A DNA stretch of 64,000 nucleotides from Flavobacteriales bacterium (GTDB taxonomy: Bacteria; Bacteroidota; Bacteroidia; Flavobacteriales_G; JALEGO01): NCBI GenBank assembly GCA_020628935.1, contig JAHDEG010000005.1, forward strand, positions 184,373-248,372. The letters are read 5' to 3'. Below are positions 34,748-43,286 of this stretch, piece after piece. Under the pieces are notes generated by a model, which saw nothing but the letters and a program-made list of their open reading frames with translations, searched no databases and was not told the origin of the DNA. Numbering within the stretch: position 1 is the first letter of the stretch; the number at the start of each line of letters is the position of its first letter. The position numbers and the translations under genes were made by a program.

Positions 34748-35250
34748 TACACCGTAATTTTTTCGTCAATATCAATTGTAAAACCTTCGGCAACTACGAA
34801 TCCCTTTAAGTGGAGAGGAATACCGTAGTCGCCTGTGGTTAAGAAGTTCGCCCCTACATTCGCTACACCTCCGGCTTCTTTAATAAGCTGTTGTAAGTCC
34901 TGTGAGGATATGAGGAAGGATAAGGGCAAAAGGTTGTTTTTGTTTGGTTGAACAATGGCTGTTTTTGCAAGTGGTTTTTCTTGTTCTCCAATGAGTTTTC
35001 CTGATAAAGAATAGATTTCTACATTGAGTTGCTCTATTTCAAAGGAGCTGCTTGAGAAATTATTCAGTTTTATCAATACATCTGCTTTGATATCAGAAAA
35101 CAGGTTTGATAAATTGAGTTTAGGTAGCTTAAAACTATCAATGCCCACTTTCAATCTATTGGAGTGTTGGTATTTTTTAAAATACTGCCAACCTTTTCTG
35201 CCTGCTAAGAATATAAATACGATCACAAAAAGTCCTATTGCTTTGTTCAT
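34747..35250 (-). CDS. Membrane-anchored LEA14-like beta-sandwich protein
   Basis: 167 residues from ATG 35,250 (an upstream in-frame TTG at 35,268 is less likely). A membrane anchor 'AIGLFVIVFIFLAGRKGW' precedes a domain with strands 'ADVLIKLNNFSSSSFEIEQLNVEIYS', 'LPLSFLISSQDLQQLI' and 'IPLHLKGFVVAEGFTIDIDEKI', which resemble the late-embryogenesis-abundant 2 (LEA14/WHy) fold. That fold is found in desiccation proteins and in many bacterial membrane proteins. It is the first gene of the 27.0-35.3 kb operon, so a promoter should lie in the next 280 bp upstream. Confidence 0.65.
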   Translation of the reverse strand: MNKAIGLFVIVFIFLAGRKGWQYFKKYQHSNRLKVGIDSFKLPKLNLSNLFSDIKADVLIKLNNFSSSSFEIEQLNVEIYSLSGKLIGEQEKPLAKTAIVQPNKNNLLPLSFLISSQDLQQLIKEAGGVANVGANFLTTGDYGIPLHLKGFVVAEGFTIDIDEKITV

Positions 35251-35268
35251 GATGCTAATATCTATCAA

Positions 35269-35532
35269 TGCTAAATAGTACTTGAGTATATAGGTTAACG
35301 GCTGTAGGTATTAGCTGATCATTGTGTGTATTTGAGTTGTTATGAGCTTGATTTAGTCAGTTTTTTGGTTGTATAGACTGTAATTTGTGGTGTTTTAGTT
35401 TTTAGACAATCTGTGTTTGCTAGCTACTACAAGTACTACATTACAACTCTTTATACTTTAAGTTATTATGCTTAGTAACAATATATTATATAGACCGTAG
35501 TAGTGTAGTAGAAGTAGTAATTGATTTTTTAA
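35269..35532. repeat. Intergenic region with GTAGTA-type repeats
   Basis: No gene was found here. It separates the module operon (leftward) from the AbiTii gene (rightward). GTAGTAGTGTAGTAGAAGTAG-like repeats lie at 35,497-35,520 and the complementary type (TACTACAAGTACTACATTAC) at 35,424-35,444. The word GTAGTAGTGTAGT also occurs at 14,734-14,746 on the minus strand, about 20 kb away. These could be iterons or regulator sites. The promoters of both flanking genes should be in this region. Confidence 0.5.
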
Positions 35533-35538
35533 TTGGAT

Positions 35539-36459
35539 ATGGAACTGATATCAGACATAATTAATGAGTTAATAGATGCTGAAAGGTCTTTATTATCGCC
35601 ATTATTGAAGACTAAAGTCCTGGCAACACGTATAAAAAACAAGGAATTATTGAATTGGGTAAATAGTGAATTAGATGGTTACGCTGAAGACGCAATATTA
35701 CCTAAATGGAGAGAGTACAATGGTAATTTAATTGGCAACTATTCTGATGGTAGTTTTCAATACAGCGATCAGCCTCTTGCTACTATAGGGCTACCTGAAG
35801 GGCTTCAGAAAATGTTGCAGAGCATGAACTTGTATCAAGGTGTTTCATCACTTGAAGCTCTGCCAAGAGATAAACCAACAGGAAGGTTAGAGAGACCTCT
35901 TACTCCTGAGTTTGCGCAATTGTTAGCACAGAATATTCAAAAAATGGGGAATCCATTTTTTCATATCTTTTCTGCAAAGTGCGAAGTGTCGATACATATT
36001 GTAACTCAATGTTTAGGAACTATTCGGTCAAAGCTTTTGGATTTAATGCTTAAAATTGACGAGGAATTTGGGTCTATAGCTCAAATTGAAGAACTTAGAA
36101 ATAAAAAAGAAGAAATAGTAACTCTTATGAATCAAACTATAATAAATGAAGGAGACGGGAATGTTATCAATACCGGAGACAACTCTAAAGTAAAAGCCAA
36201 AATTAAAATTACAAAAGGTGATTTAGAAGGGTTGAAGAAAATGTTAACTGATAATGGCGTTGAAAGCGGAGATATAGTAGAGCTAGCTGAAATAATTGAC
36301 ACTGAAAAACCTGATGAGAATAATGGTGTTTTTGGAAGGTCAATTAATAACTGGATTCAAAAAATGATCGGAAAAACACTTGATGGGACTTGGCAAATTA
36401 CAACTGGTGCTGCTGGTTCTTTATTGGCGGAAGGTATTAAAGCATATTATGGGATGTGA
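35539..36459 (+). CDS. AbiTii-domain protein, candidate abortive-infection factor
   Basis: 306 residues from ATG 35,539 (an in-frame TTG lies two codons earlier). The N-terminal half matches the AbiTii domain pattern: 'IINELIDAERSLLSPLLKTKVLATRIKNKELLNWVNSELDGY', then 'LPKWREYNGNLIGNYSDGS'. The middle is helical, and a repeat-rich 'INEGDGNVINTGDNSKVKAKIKITKG' stretch leads to a glycine-rich hydrophobic C-terminus ('WQITTGAAGSLLAEGIKAYYG'). AbiTii is known from Lactococcus abortive-infection loci, with little mechanism known. It is convergent with vapE and separated from the module by the repeat region, so it appears as an independently transcribed cargo gene. Confidence 0.75.
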   Translation: MELISDIINELIDAERSLLSPLLKTKVLATRIKNKELLNWVNSELDGYAEDAILPKWREYNGNLIGNYSDGSFQYSDQPLATIGLPEGLQKMLQSMNLYQGVSSLEALPRDKPTGRLERPLTPEFAQLLAQNIQKMGNPFFHIFSAKCEVSIHIVTQCLGTIRSKLLDLMLKIDEEFGSIAQIEELRNKKEEIVTLMNQTIINEGDGNVINTGDNSKVKAKIKITKGDLEGLKKMLTDNGVESGDIVELAEIIDTEKPDENNGVFGRSINNWIQKMIGKTLDGTWQITTGAAGSLLAEGIKAYYGM

Positions 36460-36464
36460 AAATA

Positions 36465-37715
36465 TTATGTGGTTTTCATTTCATACTGAAACCTTTCCTC
36501 ATCGAAATCATTTCTTTCAATAACAGCATAAACCTTTCTAGGGTTGCCCTGAATGCGCTTGGATACAGGGTCGCCATAACCTAATTTATCCATAGAAGCA
36601 GAAAGCTTTTTAATAGACAAGCGCATACCTGACCAATTGTTCATTTTTGCCAACATTTCGGATGGCATCATAAATTTTGCTCGGTTGTCAGTAGCTTGAC
36701 AAGGTTCAAACAACTTCATAAGCCATTCTTCCTCCGGAGGAATCTGTCGGTAAATCTCATTAATTTGGTTCAATACCTTCATTTCCTCTTGCGCAAACCA
36801 GTATTGATAGCCTTGGTTTAATAAATGAAGTGCTTGAGCCCAAACCATCTTGATGTCCACCTTGTGTTGAAAATTGATGTTCTCTGCGGTAAATACTAAA
36901 TATCTTCTGTTCTCTGTGTCCGTTAAAAACTTAGGATTATTAACACTTCCCATAAAACTGCAAACTCTTTGTCTTTTTCTGGAAAAACGATGCCAGGTCT
37001 TTCGGTTAGTGACAAATGGAGCGGTAATAATGGCCTTCATAGAATTGAAATCCTTACCGAATATGGTTTCCAATTGATCATCCACATTCACGAACCATTT
37101 TTCCGCTAAAAAATTAGCAGTGTTTTGGTCGGTTAAAGATGGATTGATGTGTGAACAAATAAGGAAGTCTTTCATTTCTTTCGGGCATAAGGCATTTAGC
37201 CAGCTTGTTTTTCCAACTCCTTGACCACCCACTAGGATAAGGCAGAGATGATTAATACCTCTGCCAATGGCGGTAGCAACACTTGCTACCAACCATTTTT
37301 CAAGGTAAGGCTTCCAAAGATCCTTGAGATTTGTTTCTCCAACGCTAACATCTTTAATTTCAAGAGTTGAAGCCAGTTGAGAGATATAATCAATTCCATC
37401 ATATGCAGGAAGCGTTTCAAAGAACTTGGCTAAAGGATTGAATTCATCGGTTAGCTTTGAGTTCAATATTTTAAGCAATACCGTATCTGAAGCTTTGAAG
37501 CCATCTAATTGAAGGTCGATCCAAATAGAGTTGATAAAGGATTCATCCAAAAGGACAAAGCTTTTATTCTTTAACGCACGAACCTCAATCTCCAAGGTTA
37601 AGGTATTTCGTCTAAATTCATATTTAAGATCCAAATAATCCTTAATCTCTAAAAGTGAATGCTTTTTAGATGCTTTTTCGTTTTCTTGTTTTTTGACTTC
37701 CTTATATTCTAGCAT
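36465..37715 (-). CDS. VapE-family helicase (virulence-associated protein E domain)
   Basis: 416 residues with the VapE P-loop NTPase domain: 'LCLILVGGQGVGKTSWLNALCP' (Walker A, about 160-175), Walker B 'KWFVNVDDQLETIFGKDFNSMKAIIT', then 'FVTNRKTWHRFSRKRQRVCSFMGSVNNPKFL' with the arginine-rich sensor region. A primase domain is not seen. VapE-like proteins are the helicase or primase-helicase of phage-inducible islands, satellites and cryptic prophages, so this is probably the island's replication protein. It overlaps the next upstream gene by 14 bp. Confidence 0.9.
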   Translation of the reverse strand: MLEYKEVKKQENEKASKKHSLLEIKDYLDLKYEFRRNTLTLEIEVRALKNKSFVLLDESFINSIWIDLQLDGFKASDTVLLKILNSKLTDEFNPLAKFFETLPAYDGIDYISQLASTLEIKDVSVGETNLKDLWKPYLEKWLVASVATAIGRGINHLCLILVGGQGVGKTSWLNALCPKEMKDFLICSHINPSLTDQNTANFLAEKWFVNVDDQLETIFGKDFNSMKAIITAPFVTNRKTWHRFSRKRQRVCSFMGSVNNPKFLTDTENRRYLVFTAENINFQHKVDIKMVWAQALHLLNQGYQYWFAQEEMKVLNQINEIYRQIPPEEEWLMKLFEPCQATDNRAKFMMPSEMLAKMNNWSGMRLSIKKLSASMDKLGYGDPVSKRIQGNPRKVYAVIERNDFDEERFQYEMKTT

Positions 37716-38223
37716 TCTTCTTTAAATGATTAAGTTTTTCTTGTATACATTCGATTTCTTTTAAGTGTCTCTGTGTGAGTAAATCGTTTATGTATTTCAG
37801 GTCATTTTCTTTAAGTTTTCCTTTCCAATTGCTCCACTGCTCAGGAATTTGAAAGGACTTTTCTCTATAGTTTTTAACAGCGGCATGCACCAAATACGAA
37901 TTTCCTTTGTTCGCCCAATAAGGGAAGTCCGTTATACCATGGATAATGCATATAGCTTCCAATGTACATTGGATCTCTTTGCTGTTTTTGTGCTCTTTAT
38001 TAAATGCAATGCCTTGTGATGTTAATTCATGATTCAAAAACTCAATAATACTTTCGGTCTCGGTTTGATAGTCTATTAATGCCTTAATTATGAGGTTTTG
38101 AATCTGGATGAATTTTTGTCCTACTTTGTTGTTATCAGCTAGGTATTGCAAATTATCTTGAAGAAGCGTTACAGCCTTCTCAAATGATTGTGATATTCTA
38201 TTTATGTGATAATCTGACATCAA
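37702..38223 (-). CDS. Hypothetical protein of the replication/regulation operon
   Basis: 173 residues, mostly helical and soluble ('QSFEKAVTLLQDNLQYLADNNKVG', 'LNHELTSQGIAFNKEHKNSKEIQCTLEAICIIHGITDFPYWANKGNSY', C-terminal lysine-rich coiled coil). It is not a recognised family. Two in-frame ATGs (38,223 and 38,220) differ by one residue. It overlaps vapE by 14 bp and the small HTH gene by 4 bp; such genes often feed a partner to VapE-type replication proteins in Bacteroidota islands. Confidence 0.6.
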   Translation of the reverse strand: MMSDYHINRISQSFEKAVTLLQDNLQYLADNNKVGQKFIQIQNLIIKALIDYQTETESIIEFLNHELTSQGIAFNKEHKNSKEIQCTLEAICIIHGITDFPYWANKGNSYLVHAAVKNYREKSFQIPEQWSNWKGKLKENDLKYINDLLTQRHLKEIECIQEKLNHLKKNARI

Positions 38224-38411
38224 TCTGGTGAACCTATTTTATCATATATAATGCCCACTTGTTTAGGAGTGTAAAAACCACCTCTGTAATCTCCGATTTC
38301 CAAAAGAAAAGGATTAATCCACTTATTAAAGGTTCTGAGATCTATGTCATAAGCAATGGCTAATTGCGTTTTACTTTGTGCCTTTATTTTTTGCGTGTTT
38401 TCTGTTTTCAT
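38220..38411 (-). CDS. Small HTH protein
   Basis: 63 residues with 'SKTQLAIAYDIDLRTFNKWINPFLLEIGDY', the spacing of a helix-turn-helix, followed by 'GGFYTPKQVGIIYDKIG'. This resembles small DNA-binding proteins of Bacteroidota mobile elements that sit next to excisionase-like genes. It overlaps the 88-residue gene's stop by 1 bp (TAATG) and the following gene by 4 bp, so it is translationally coupled. It may be a DNA-binding accessory of replication or excision. Confidence 0.65.
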   Translation of the reverse strand: MKTENTQKIKAQSKTQLAIAYDIDLRTFNKWINPFLLEIGDYRGGFYTPKQVGIIYDKIGSPD

Positions 38412-38677
38412 TATCTAATGGTATTACGTTCAAGAAAATCTAGAATACTTTTCTTGGAATATTTAATGGTTCGGCCATGCTGGCTGAAAACAATTTCTCC
38501 ATGATCCCTTAATTGCTGCATTTTCGATTTACTTCTAAAACCGAGCATTTTCTTAGCTTCCTCAGTTGAGAGCCATTCTTTTTCTTCTCTAATTTCACTA
38601 GTAGCTTCTTTTACAGCTTGTTTGATCTCGTTGACGAGTTTGTGGTACGTTTGGTCTTCAAATACAATTACCTTCAT
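38411..38677 (-). CDS. xis: Excisionase-like MerR/HTH_17 DNA-binding protein
   Basis: 88 residues. The core 'EKEWLSTEEAKKMLGFRSKSKMQQLRDHGEIVFSQHGRTIKYSKKSILDFLERN' has the layout of helix-turn-helix 17 proteins and phage excisionases (a winged-helix that binds near attachment sites). It is the first gene of the operon reading toward vapE and is divergent from the S24 repressor, a lysogeny-switch arrangement. The xis name is by analogy only; a replication-initiation role is also common for this family in Bacteroidota elements. Confidence 0.7.
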   Translation of the reverse strand: MKVIVFEDQTYHKLVNEIKQAVKEATSEIREEKEWLSTEEAKKMLGFRSKSKMQQLRDHGEIVFSQHGRTIKYSKKSILDFLERNTIR

Positions 38678-38829
38678 TTTTTCATTAAAGTTTAATAGTT
38701 TATATGTGTTTGGTAATATCTCTCCTTTTTTTGAGAATAATACGTTACAAAATTATGATTATGAAGTGATATTTTGAAGAAAATAATGATCATTTTATCC
38801 ATAAAGTGCTAATTAAGTCCTTAAAAACT

Positions 38830-38859
38830 TTTGACAACCTTAAATAAACTCTATTTTCG
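38830..38859 (+). promoter_or_regulatory. Candidate Bacteroidota promoter for the S24-type repressor
   Basis: TTTG at 38,830-38,833 and TATTTTCG at 38,852-38,859 are separated by 18 nt, close to the phylum's TTTG-N19-TAnnTTTG consensus with one mismatch. The repressor ATG is 15 nt downstream, so the 5' leader would be very short. The 197-bp region between the divergent genes also has AATGATCATT (38,785-38,794), a possible operator. Confidence 0.5.
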
Positions 38860-38874
38860 CTTAAAATAGTTCCA

Positions 38875-39576
38875 ATGAAGAAAGTTGTTGAGAATATTAA
38901 GCTTATTCGTAAGCAAATGCAGCTAAGCAGGGAGTATATGGCCAATGAACTTGGTGTTGAGCTATCCTCTTATGGTAAAATAGAAAGAGGGGAGGTAGGT
39001 TTAACTTTAGAGCGACTTTTTGCCATTGCTGAGATTCTGAAAATCACCCCAACGGATATTTTAAACTACGGAATAGAAAAAAAAGGAAACATAACATATA
39101 TACCTATCAAAGCCCAAGCAGGTAGTTTGGCGGAAATGGCCAACCCTTCCAGTACCGAAGACTTTGTGAGTTTATCCATACCAATGTTTAATGACATTGG
39201 TTTATTTATGATAAATGTGGAAGGCGATAGTATGTTTCCGACATTTTGCAACGGTGATTTTATCATTATTAAACAAATAGAAGATTTAGATTTTATTAAG
39301 TACGGAGAGCCATTTGTTGTTGATGCAACAGATGGAAGAGTGCTTAAAAGAATATATAGTCATGAAAACCAAAGCGCTTTGGTTCTTAAATCAGATAACG
39401 AAATATATGAACCTTATCTGATAAAGAAGGATTCTATACTATCCTTATGGCAGGTAAGAGGTGTGCTGTCAAAAAACAGTGCACCAAAAAATTTCTTTCA
39501 GAAAAGGATTTATGCGTTGGAGGAAAGTATTAGCAATATTTCGAAGAATATTACGCAGTATAAAATGGAAGAATAA
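38875..39576 (+). CDS. XRE-family repressor with S24 (LexA/CI-like) peptidase domain
   Basis: 233 residues. The HTH is at about 5-60 ('IKLIRKQMQLSREYMANELGVELSSYGKIERGEVGLTLERL'). The S24 domain follows: 'INVEGDSMFPTFCNGDFIIIKQI' (catalytic serine in GDSM) and 'VVDATDGRVLKRIYSHENQSALVLKSDN' (lysine in VLKR). Such proteins are self-cleaving repressors triggered by RecA during DNA damage, as in phage lambda CI, though a clear Ala-Gly cleavage site is not obvious in the hinge, where 'PIKAQAGSLAEM' contains an A-G pair. It is divergent from the excisionase-like gene, so it probably controls the island's replication and excision operon. Confidence 0.9.
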   Translation: MKKVVENIKLIRKQMQLSREYMANELGVELSSYGKIERGEVGLTLERLFAIAEILKITPTDILNYGIEKKGNITYIPIKAQAGSLAEMANPSSTEDFVSLSIPMFNDIGLFMINVEGDSMFPTFCNGDFIIIKQIEDLDFIKYGEPFVVDATDGRVLKRIYSHENQSALVLKSDNEIYEPYLIKKDSILSLWQVRGVLSKNSAPKNFFQKRIYALEESISNISKNITQYKMEE

Positions 39577-39674
39577 TTTGAATTGATAGTCTATTTGATG
39601 GATTCATGGTTCATGTTAAGACTTGTGTTACTTGACCATCTCACTATATACCCATATAGTAATTAGATTAATGG

Positions 39675-40475
39675 TTATTTGGATAATTTAAGTATCCGAA
39701 GTGAACCTCTTAATACGATGAGAAAAATAATTGTTCCAATTACTAAATCCGGGTATCGACTGGATGTGAAGTAGACCAATCCTCCAGCAACAATTACACC
39801 TATATTTATGATTATATCATTAGAGGTAAAAATCATTGATGCTTGCATGTGAGCTTCTTTACTGTTTGCTTTTTGAATTAAATAAAGTGAAACTAGATTA
39901 GCAATTAATGCAAGAAATGAAATAACAATCATGTTTTGAAATACTGGCAAGCTTTCGGATCCAACATGACGTCTAATCACCTCAATTAACCCAAAAAAGG
40001 CTAAAATCATCTGAAAATAGCCACTTAATTTGGCGATTTTCTTTTTTTGTACAGAAGCAAGACCCACGGCCAATAAGCTCAAACCATAAACCAAAGAATC
40101 AGCTAACATATCTAGTGAATCAGCTATTAACCCCATAGATTTTGACAACCAACCATACGCCATTTCAACAGCGAAAAAGCTGAAGTTAATAGATAGCACC
40201 CACCAAAGGATTTTCCTATGAAGAGCATTTTCTTTTTTATTTGGTATAGAGCCAACAACAATGCTCTCAATAAATTTAGAGCCTAGATTTAATTCGTTAA
40301 TTAAATGTTCAAAGGAATCTTTTATTCCTTTATGAAACACGTCAACTCTTCGTTTAGAGATATCAAAGTCAAGCTGCACGATTTCATGAACTCCTTCTAA
40401 TTTCATCCGAATAAGTTGCTCTTCTGAAGGACAATCCATTTTTGATATTTCATAGGTTGATTTTATTATATCCAC
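39675..40475 (-). CDS. HMA-CDF fusion: heavy-metal-binding domain plus cation diffusion facilitator
   Basis: 266 residues. The N-terminal ~70 residues resemble an HMA-like fold ('STYEISKMDCPSEEQLIRMKLEGVHEIVQLDFDISKRRVDVFHKG') with one conserved cysteine in MDCPSEE in place of the usual CxxC. It is followed by a CDF-type membrane domain with about six helices ('IADSLDMLADSLVYGLSLLAVG', 'ASMIFTSNDIIINIGVIVAGG'), the TM2/TM5 metal-site acids reduced to D-x-x-x-D and N-D. There is no C-terminal cytoplasmic domain. It probably exports zinc, cobalt or another divalent ion. It overlaps the ICMT-like gene by 10 bp and is the last gene of the Fur/TonB operon. Confidence 0.75.
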   Translation of the reverse strand: MDIIKSTYEISKMDCPSEEQLIRMKLEGVHEIVQLDFDISKRRVDVFHKGIKDSFEHLINELNLGSKFIESIVVGSIPNKKENALHRKILWWVLSINFSFFAVEMAYGWLSKSMGLIADSLDMLADSLVYGLSLLAVGLASVQKKKIAKLSGYFQMILAFFGLIEVIRRHVGSESLPVFQNMIVISFLALIANLVSLYLIQKANSKEAHMQASMIFTSNDIIINIGVIVAGGLVYFTSSRYPDLVIGTIIFLIVLRGSLRILKLSK

Positions 40476-41065
40476 CTTCGCACTTTTGACTTATACTTTA
40501 TATACTTGTCTTGATGAATACCCTCTAGATATTCTTCTTCCAGCCTTATCTGAATCTGGAGTGTAACAAAAGTTAAAAGAAAAGTTGCAAAACTTAATGC
40601 ATTGGGAATGATCAAAAATGTACCAAAATAGGAGATGAGCACTCCAAGGAAAATTGGATTTCTTGATACCTTAAATAAACCTGCTTGCATTAACTCTGTT
40701 TTTTCTTCATAGTTAATTCCGATTCTCCACGATTTAGACATTTGATTTTGTGCGATAACAATCCATACAAAGGACATAAATGCCAGTCCAAAACCAAGGT
40801 GCTGTAACCATGAATGTTCCAAATATTTTACTGGTATTAAAAGCTCGTATCCTTTTGGGTAAAATGAATACAATCCAATTGATAACCATGTAAATAAAAC
40901 CAAGTATTTATATACTTTTCCGCAATAATCATGTGCTTTGTCCGAATTGCCAAACGCATAGGGTTTAATACCCGTTTTTTTATATTGAATCCAGCTCTGG
41001 ATTACAAAAACTTGCAGAAGATATATAAGTGTAAATATTGGAAGTGATATTTGATAAAAATTCAT
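40466..41065 (-). CDS. ICMT-like membrane methyltransferase (isoprenylcysteine carboxyl methyltransferase family)
   Basis: 199 residues with about five membrane helices and a C-terminal catalytic region 'AGLFKVSRNPIFLGVLISYFG' (RNP motif binding SAM) then 'QIRLEEEYLEGIHQDKYIKYKSKVRRW'. Family members methylate membrane-anchored substrates; in bacteria many are uncharacterised and often sit beside metal-transport genes in Bacteroidota. It lies 11 bp after the TonB receptor and overlaps the CDF gene. Its substrate here is unknown. Confidence 0.8.
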   Translation of the reverse strand: MNFYQISLPIFTLIYLLQVFVIQSWIQYKKTGIKPYAFGNSDKAHDYCGKVYKYLVLFTWLSIGLYSFYPKGYELLIPVKYLEHSWLQHLGFGLAFMSFVWIVIAQNQMSKSWRIGINYEEKTELMQAGLFKVSRNPIFLGVLISYFGTFLIIPNALSFATFLLTFVTLQIQIRLEEEYLEGIHQDKYIKYKSKVRRWI

Positions 41066-41076
41066 ATTAAATCATC

Positions 41077-43248
41077 TTAAAGATTAATCTTGATGCCAGC
41101 ATTAGCAACGAAGCCATCAGTAGGCGCCCAAATTTCGGTGAATGTGGGATCTTCATGAGGAGGTAATACCATGTCTTGGTAACGCGATTGTCGAGCATCA
41201 GTGAAATTTTCAAAATTTATAAATAGATCAATTTTCTCAAACTGCCTCATAATCATAAAACCCATCATCCAGAAATCCCTTGTTTTATAATTGGAACTCA
41301 AAAGTTGTGATCCAGTATAATAAACTTCATATCCTATACGCCATTTCTCCTCTTGTTCAAACATTAAAATCGCTCCAGCATTATGTTTAGGTGTTAAAGG
41401 TTTTTGATTTTCATTTAATTTCACATCAATGAGTGCATATTGCAAGAATAATTTAAAGTCTTCTAGAGAACATTTGATATTTGTTTCAAAGCCCTTGCTG
41501 TAAACCGGATTTTTCGAATTGGTGAATGAATAGGTATTGTTTAACTGATTTTCCTCAAGTATTAAAGGGTTTTCCAGCTGAGTAAAGAAAAACAATTGAT
41601 TAATCGAAAAAACAACTTTATCAGCTATTGTTGTTCGATAGTTTATATCAAAATTAAATCCTATTGATTTTTCCAATGCAATACTTGATTGACTTAAAGG
41701 GGAAATTCCTTGAAAAGTTAACCGTTCGGCATCTTCTGTAAAAATAGTTGGTAACTTATACCCGAAACCTCCTCCAATTCGGCCTGAAAGTTTTTCGGAA
41801 GCAGTAATTAAAACTGATACTTTTGGCAGGATCTGAGGACCAAATTCTCCATTATAATCAGTTCTTAATCCTGATTCTATCGAAAGCCTTTTATTAAGAC
41901 TCAAGGTGCTTTGAATAAAACCTCCAAAGGTTGTGTAGTTATAGTCTCTCTTCAGCGAATCAGCAATGTTCATCTCCTTAAAGTTGTCCGTGAATAAATT
42001 GGCACCAAAGATCCAATCTGTTTTCTTTTTAGATATTCCATAAGCGATCTCAGAAAAACTTCCTAGTTGAGTCCCTTGAAATTGAAACCCTGGAATTTCG
42101 ATATTTCTATTAAAATAATTGAAGCTGTTTTTAACGACCAACTTCTTTTCATTTGAAATCTTTCTTTCAAAACTAACTTGAGAGGAATATCGATTGGATA
42201 GATTCTGCTCAGAAAAGGTATGTGTTGAGTCTCTTTTGTCATTAATAACTTGAATGTCTCCTCCTAAACGGTCTTCTAATGTAGCATTCAACCCAAGCCA
42301 CAAAGTGGATTTTTCATCAGCATAATAGAAAAGTTTGGGATTTATGCTAATACTTTTGACTTGAGGTATATCAGTAAAATCATCATCATTTGGATCATAC
42401 GGTACTTGATTATTTCCAGAAACATAAATTGAATAGCCAAATTTGTCGGATCTATTTGAAGAATAAGCATTCAAAGTTGTACCTAAGGCAGAAGTCTGAT
42501 TTAGCATTAGACTATGCTCTGGTTCATCTTCAATGGGAGTTTTTGAAACAAGATTTACCAAACCAGCTATTGCTCCTCCTCCAAACAATGTCGAAGCACT
42601 ACCTTTAATAACTTCAACTTGTTTTAAATCTAAAGGTGGGATTTGCATTACACTTAATCCCCCTGAAAACCCACTAAATAATGGAAAGCCATCTCTTAAA
42701 AGTTGTGTGTATCTACCATCAAGACCTTGAATCCTTAAGCTCTGGTTTCCAGAGTTTGCAGAAGTTTGCTGCACTTGAATACCAGTACTTTCTCGCAATA
42801 TCATAGCTATGTTGGTAGAGTTCATTATAGCCTTTTCACCCAATTCCTCAGCAGTGATAACCTCAGTTCGAGTTGGTATTTTTTCGATTGTTCTTGAACT
42901 TCTTGTTGCTGTGATAACGATCGCCTCGAGTTCTTCTCCGCGACTAAGTAATATCAAGGATGTATCCTCAGTTAATGTCCCAATAGTATCAATATATGTT
43001 TCATAACCGATATATCTAAATTCAACAATAACTTCATCTATTAACCCTACATTAAGGCATACTTTTCCATTTATATCAGTTGTTGACCCTCCGGGTACTC
43101 CTTGGACAATCATGGTCGCTCCGATAAGAACTTCATTTGTTAGCTTATCTTTAACAACAGCACAAAAATTTTGCGAATGCGTTTTTGTGCTTAAAAGCAG
43201 AACAAGAATCGTAGCACTTATATGAAAAATTGAATTAGCTTTTTTCAC
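41077..43248 (-). CDS. TonB-dependent outer-membrane receptor
   Basis: 723 residues with a signal peptide (ending 'TKTHSQN'). A carboxypeptidase-regulatory-like domain covers about 28-110 ('CAVVKDKLTNEVLIGATMIVQG'). The plug comes next (about 115-240: 'IEKIPTRTEVITAEELG', 'LRESTGIQV', 'KGSASTLFGGGAIAGLVNLVSK'), then a 22-strand type barrel ending 'GFVANAGIKINL'. It imports a chelated metal or siderophore with energy from TonB-ExbBD. A palindromic operator candidate lies 39-53 bp before its start, and a Fur-family gene is directly upstream, so zinc or iron control is likely. It shares the minus-strand operon with the ICMT-like and CDF genes. Confidence 0.93.
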   Translation of the reverse strand: MKKANSIFHISATILVLLLSTKTHSQNFCAVVKDKLTNEVLIGATMIVQGVPGGSTTDINGKVCLNVGLIDEVIVEFRYIGYETYIDTIGTLTEDTSLILLSRGEELEAIVITATRSSRTIEKIPTRTEVITAEELGEKAIMNSTNIAMILRESTGIQVQQTSANSGNQSLRIQGLDGRYTQLLRDGFPLFSGFSGGLSVMQIPPLDLKQVEVIKGSASTLFGGGAIAGLVNLVSKTPIEDEPEHSLMLNQTSALGTTLNAYSSNRSDKFGYSIYVSGNNQVPYDPNDDDFTDIPQVKSISINPKLFYYADEKSTLWLGLNATLEDRLGGDIQVINDKRDSTHTFSEQNLSNRYSSQVSFERKISNEKKLVVKNSFNYFNRNIEIPGFQFQGTQLGSFSEIAYGISKKKTDWIFGANLFTDNFKEMNIADSLKRDYNYTTFGGFIQSTLSLNKRLSIESGLRTDYNGEFGPQILPKVSVLITASEKLSGRIGGGFGYKLPTIFTEDAERLTFQGISPLSQSSIALEKSIGFNFDINYRTTIADKVVFSINQLFFFTQLENPLILEENQLNNTYSFTNSKNPVYSKGFETNIKCSLEDFKLFLQYALIDVKLNENQKPLTPKHNAGAILMFEQEEKWRIGYEVYYTGSQLLSSNYKTRDFWMMGFMIMRQFEKIDLFINFENFTDARQSRYQDMVLPPHEDPTFTEIWAPTDGFVANAGIKINL

Positions 43249-43286
43249 CTAAAATTATTTTGAACTAAAATTAGGATTAAAACCGG

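Noticed and set aside
27005..35250. Conjugation (Tra/Mob) genes
   Set aside because: No relaxase, coupling ATPase or VirB4-like motif in any frame; the proteins are small, beta-rich or membrane-anchored.
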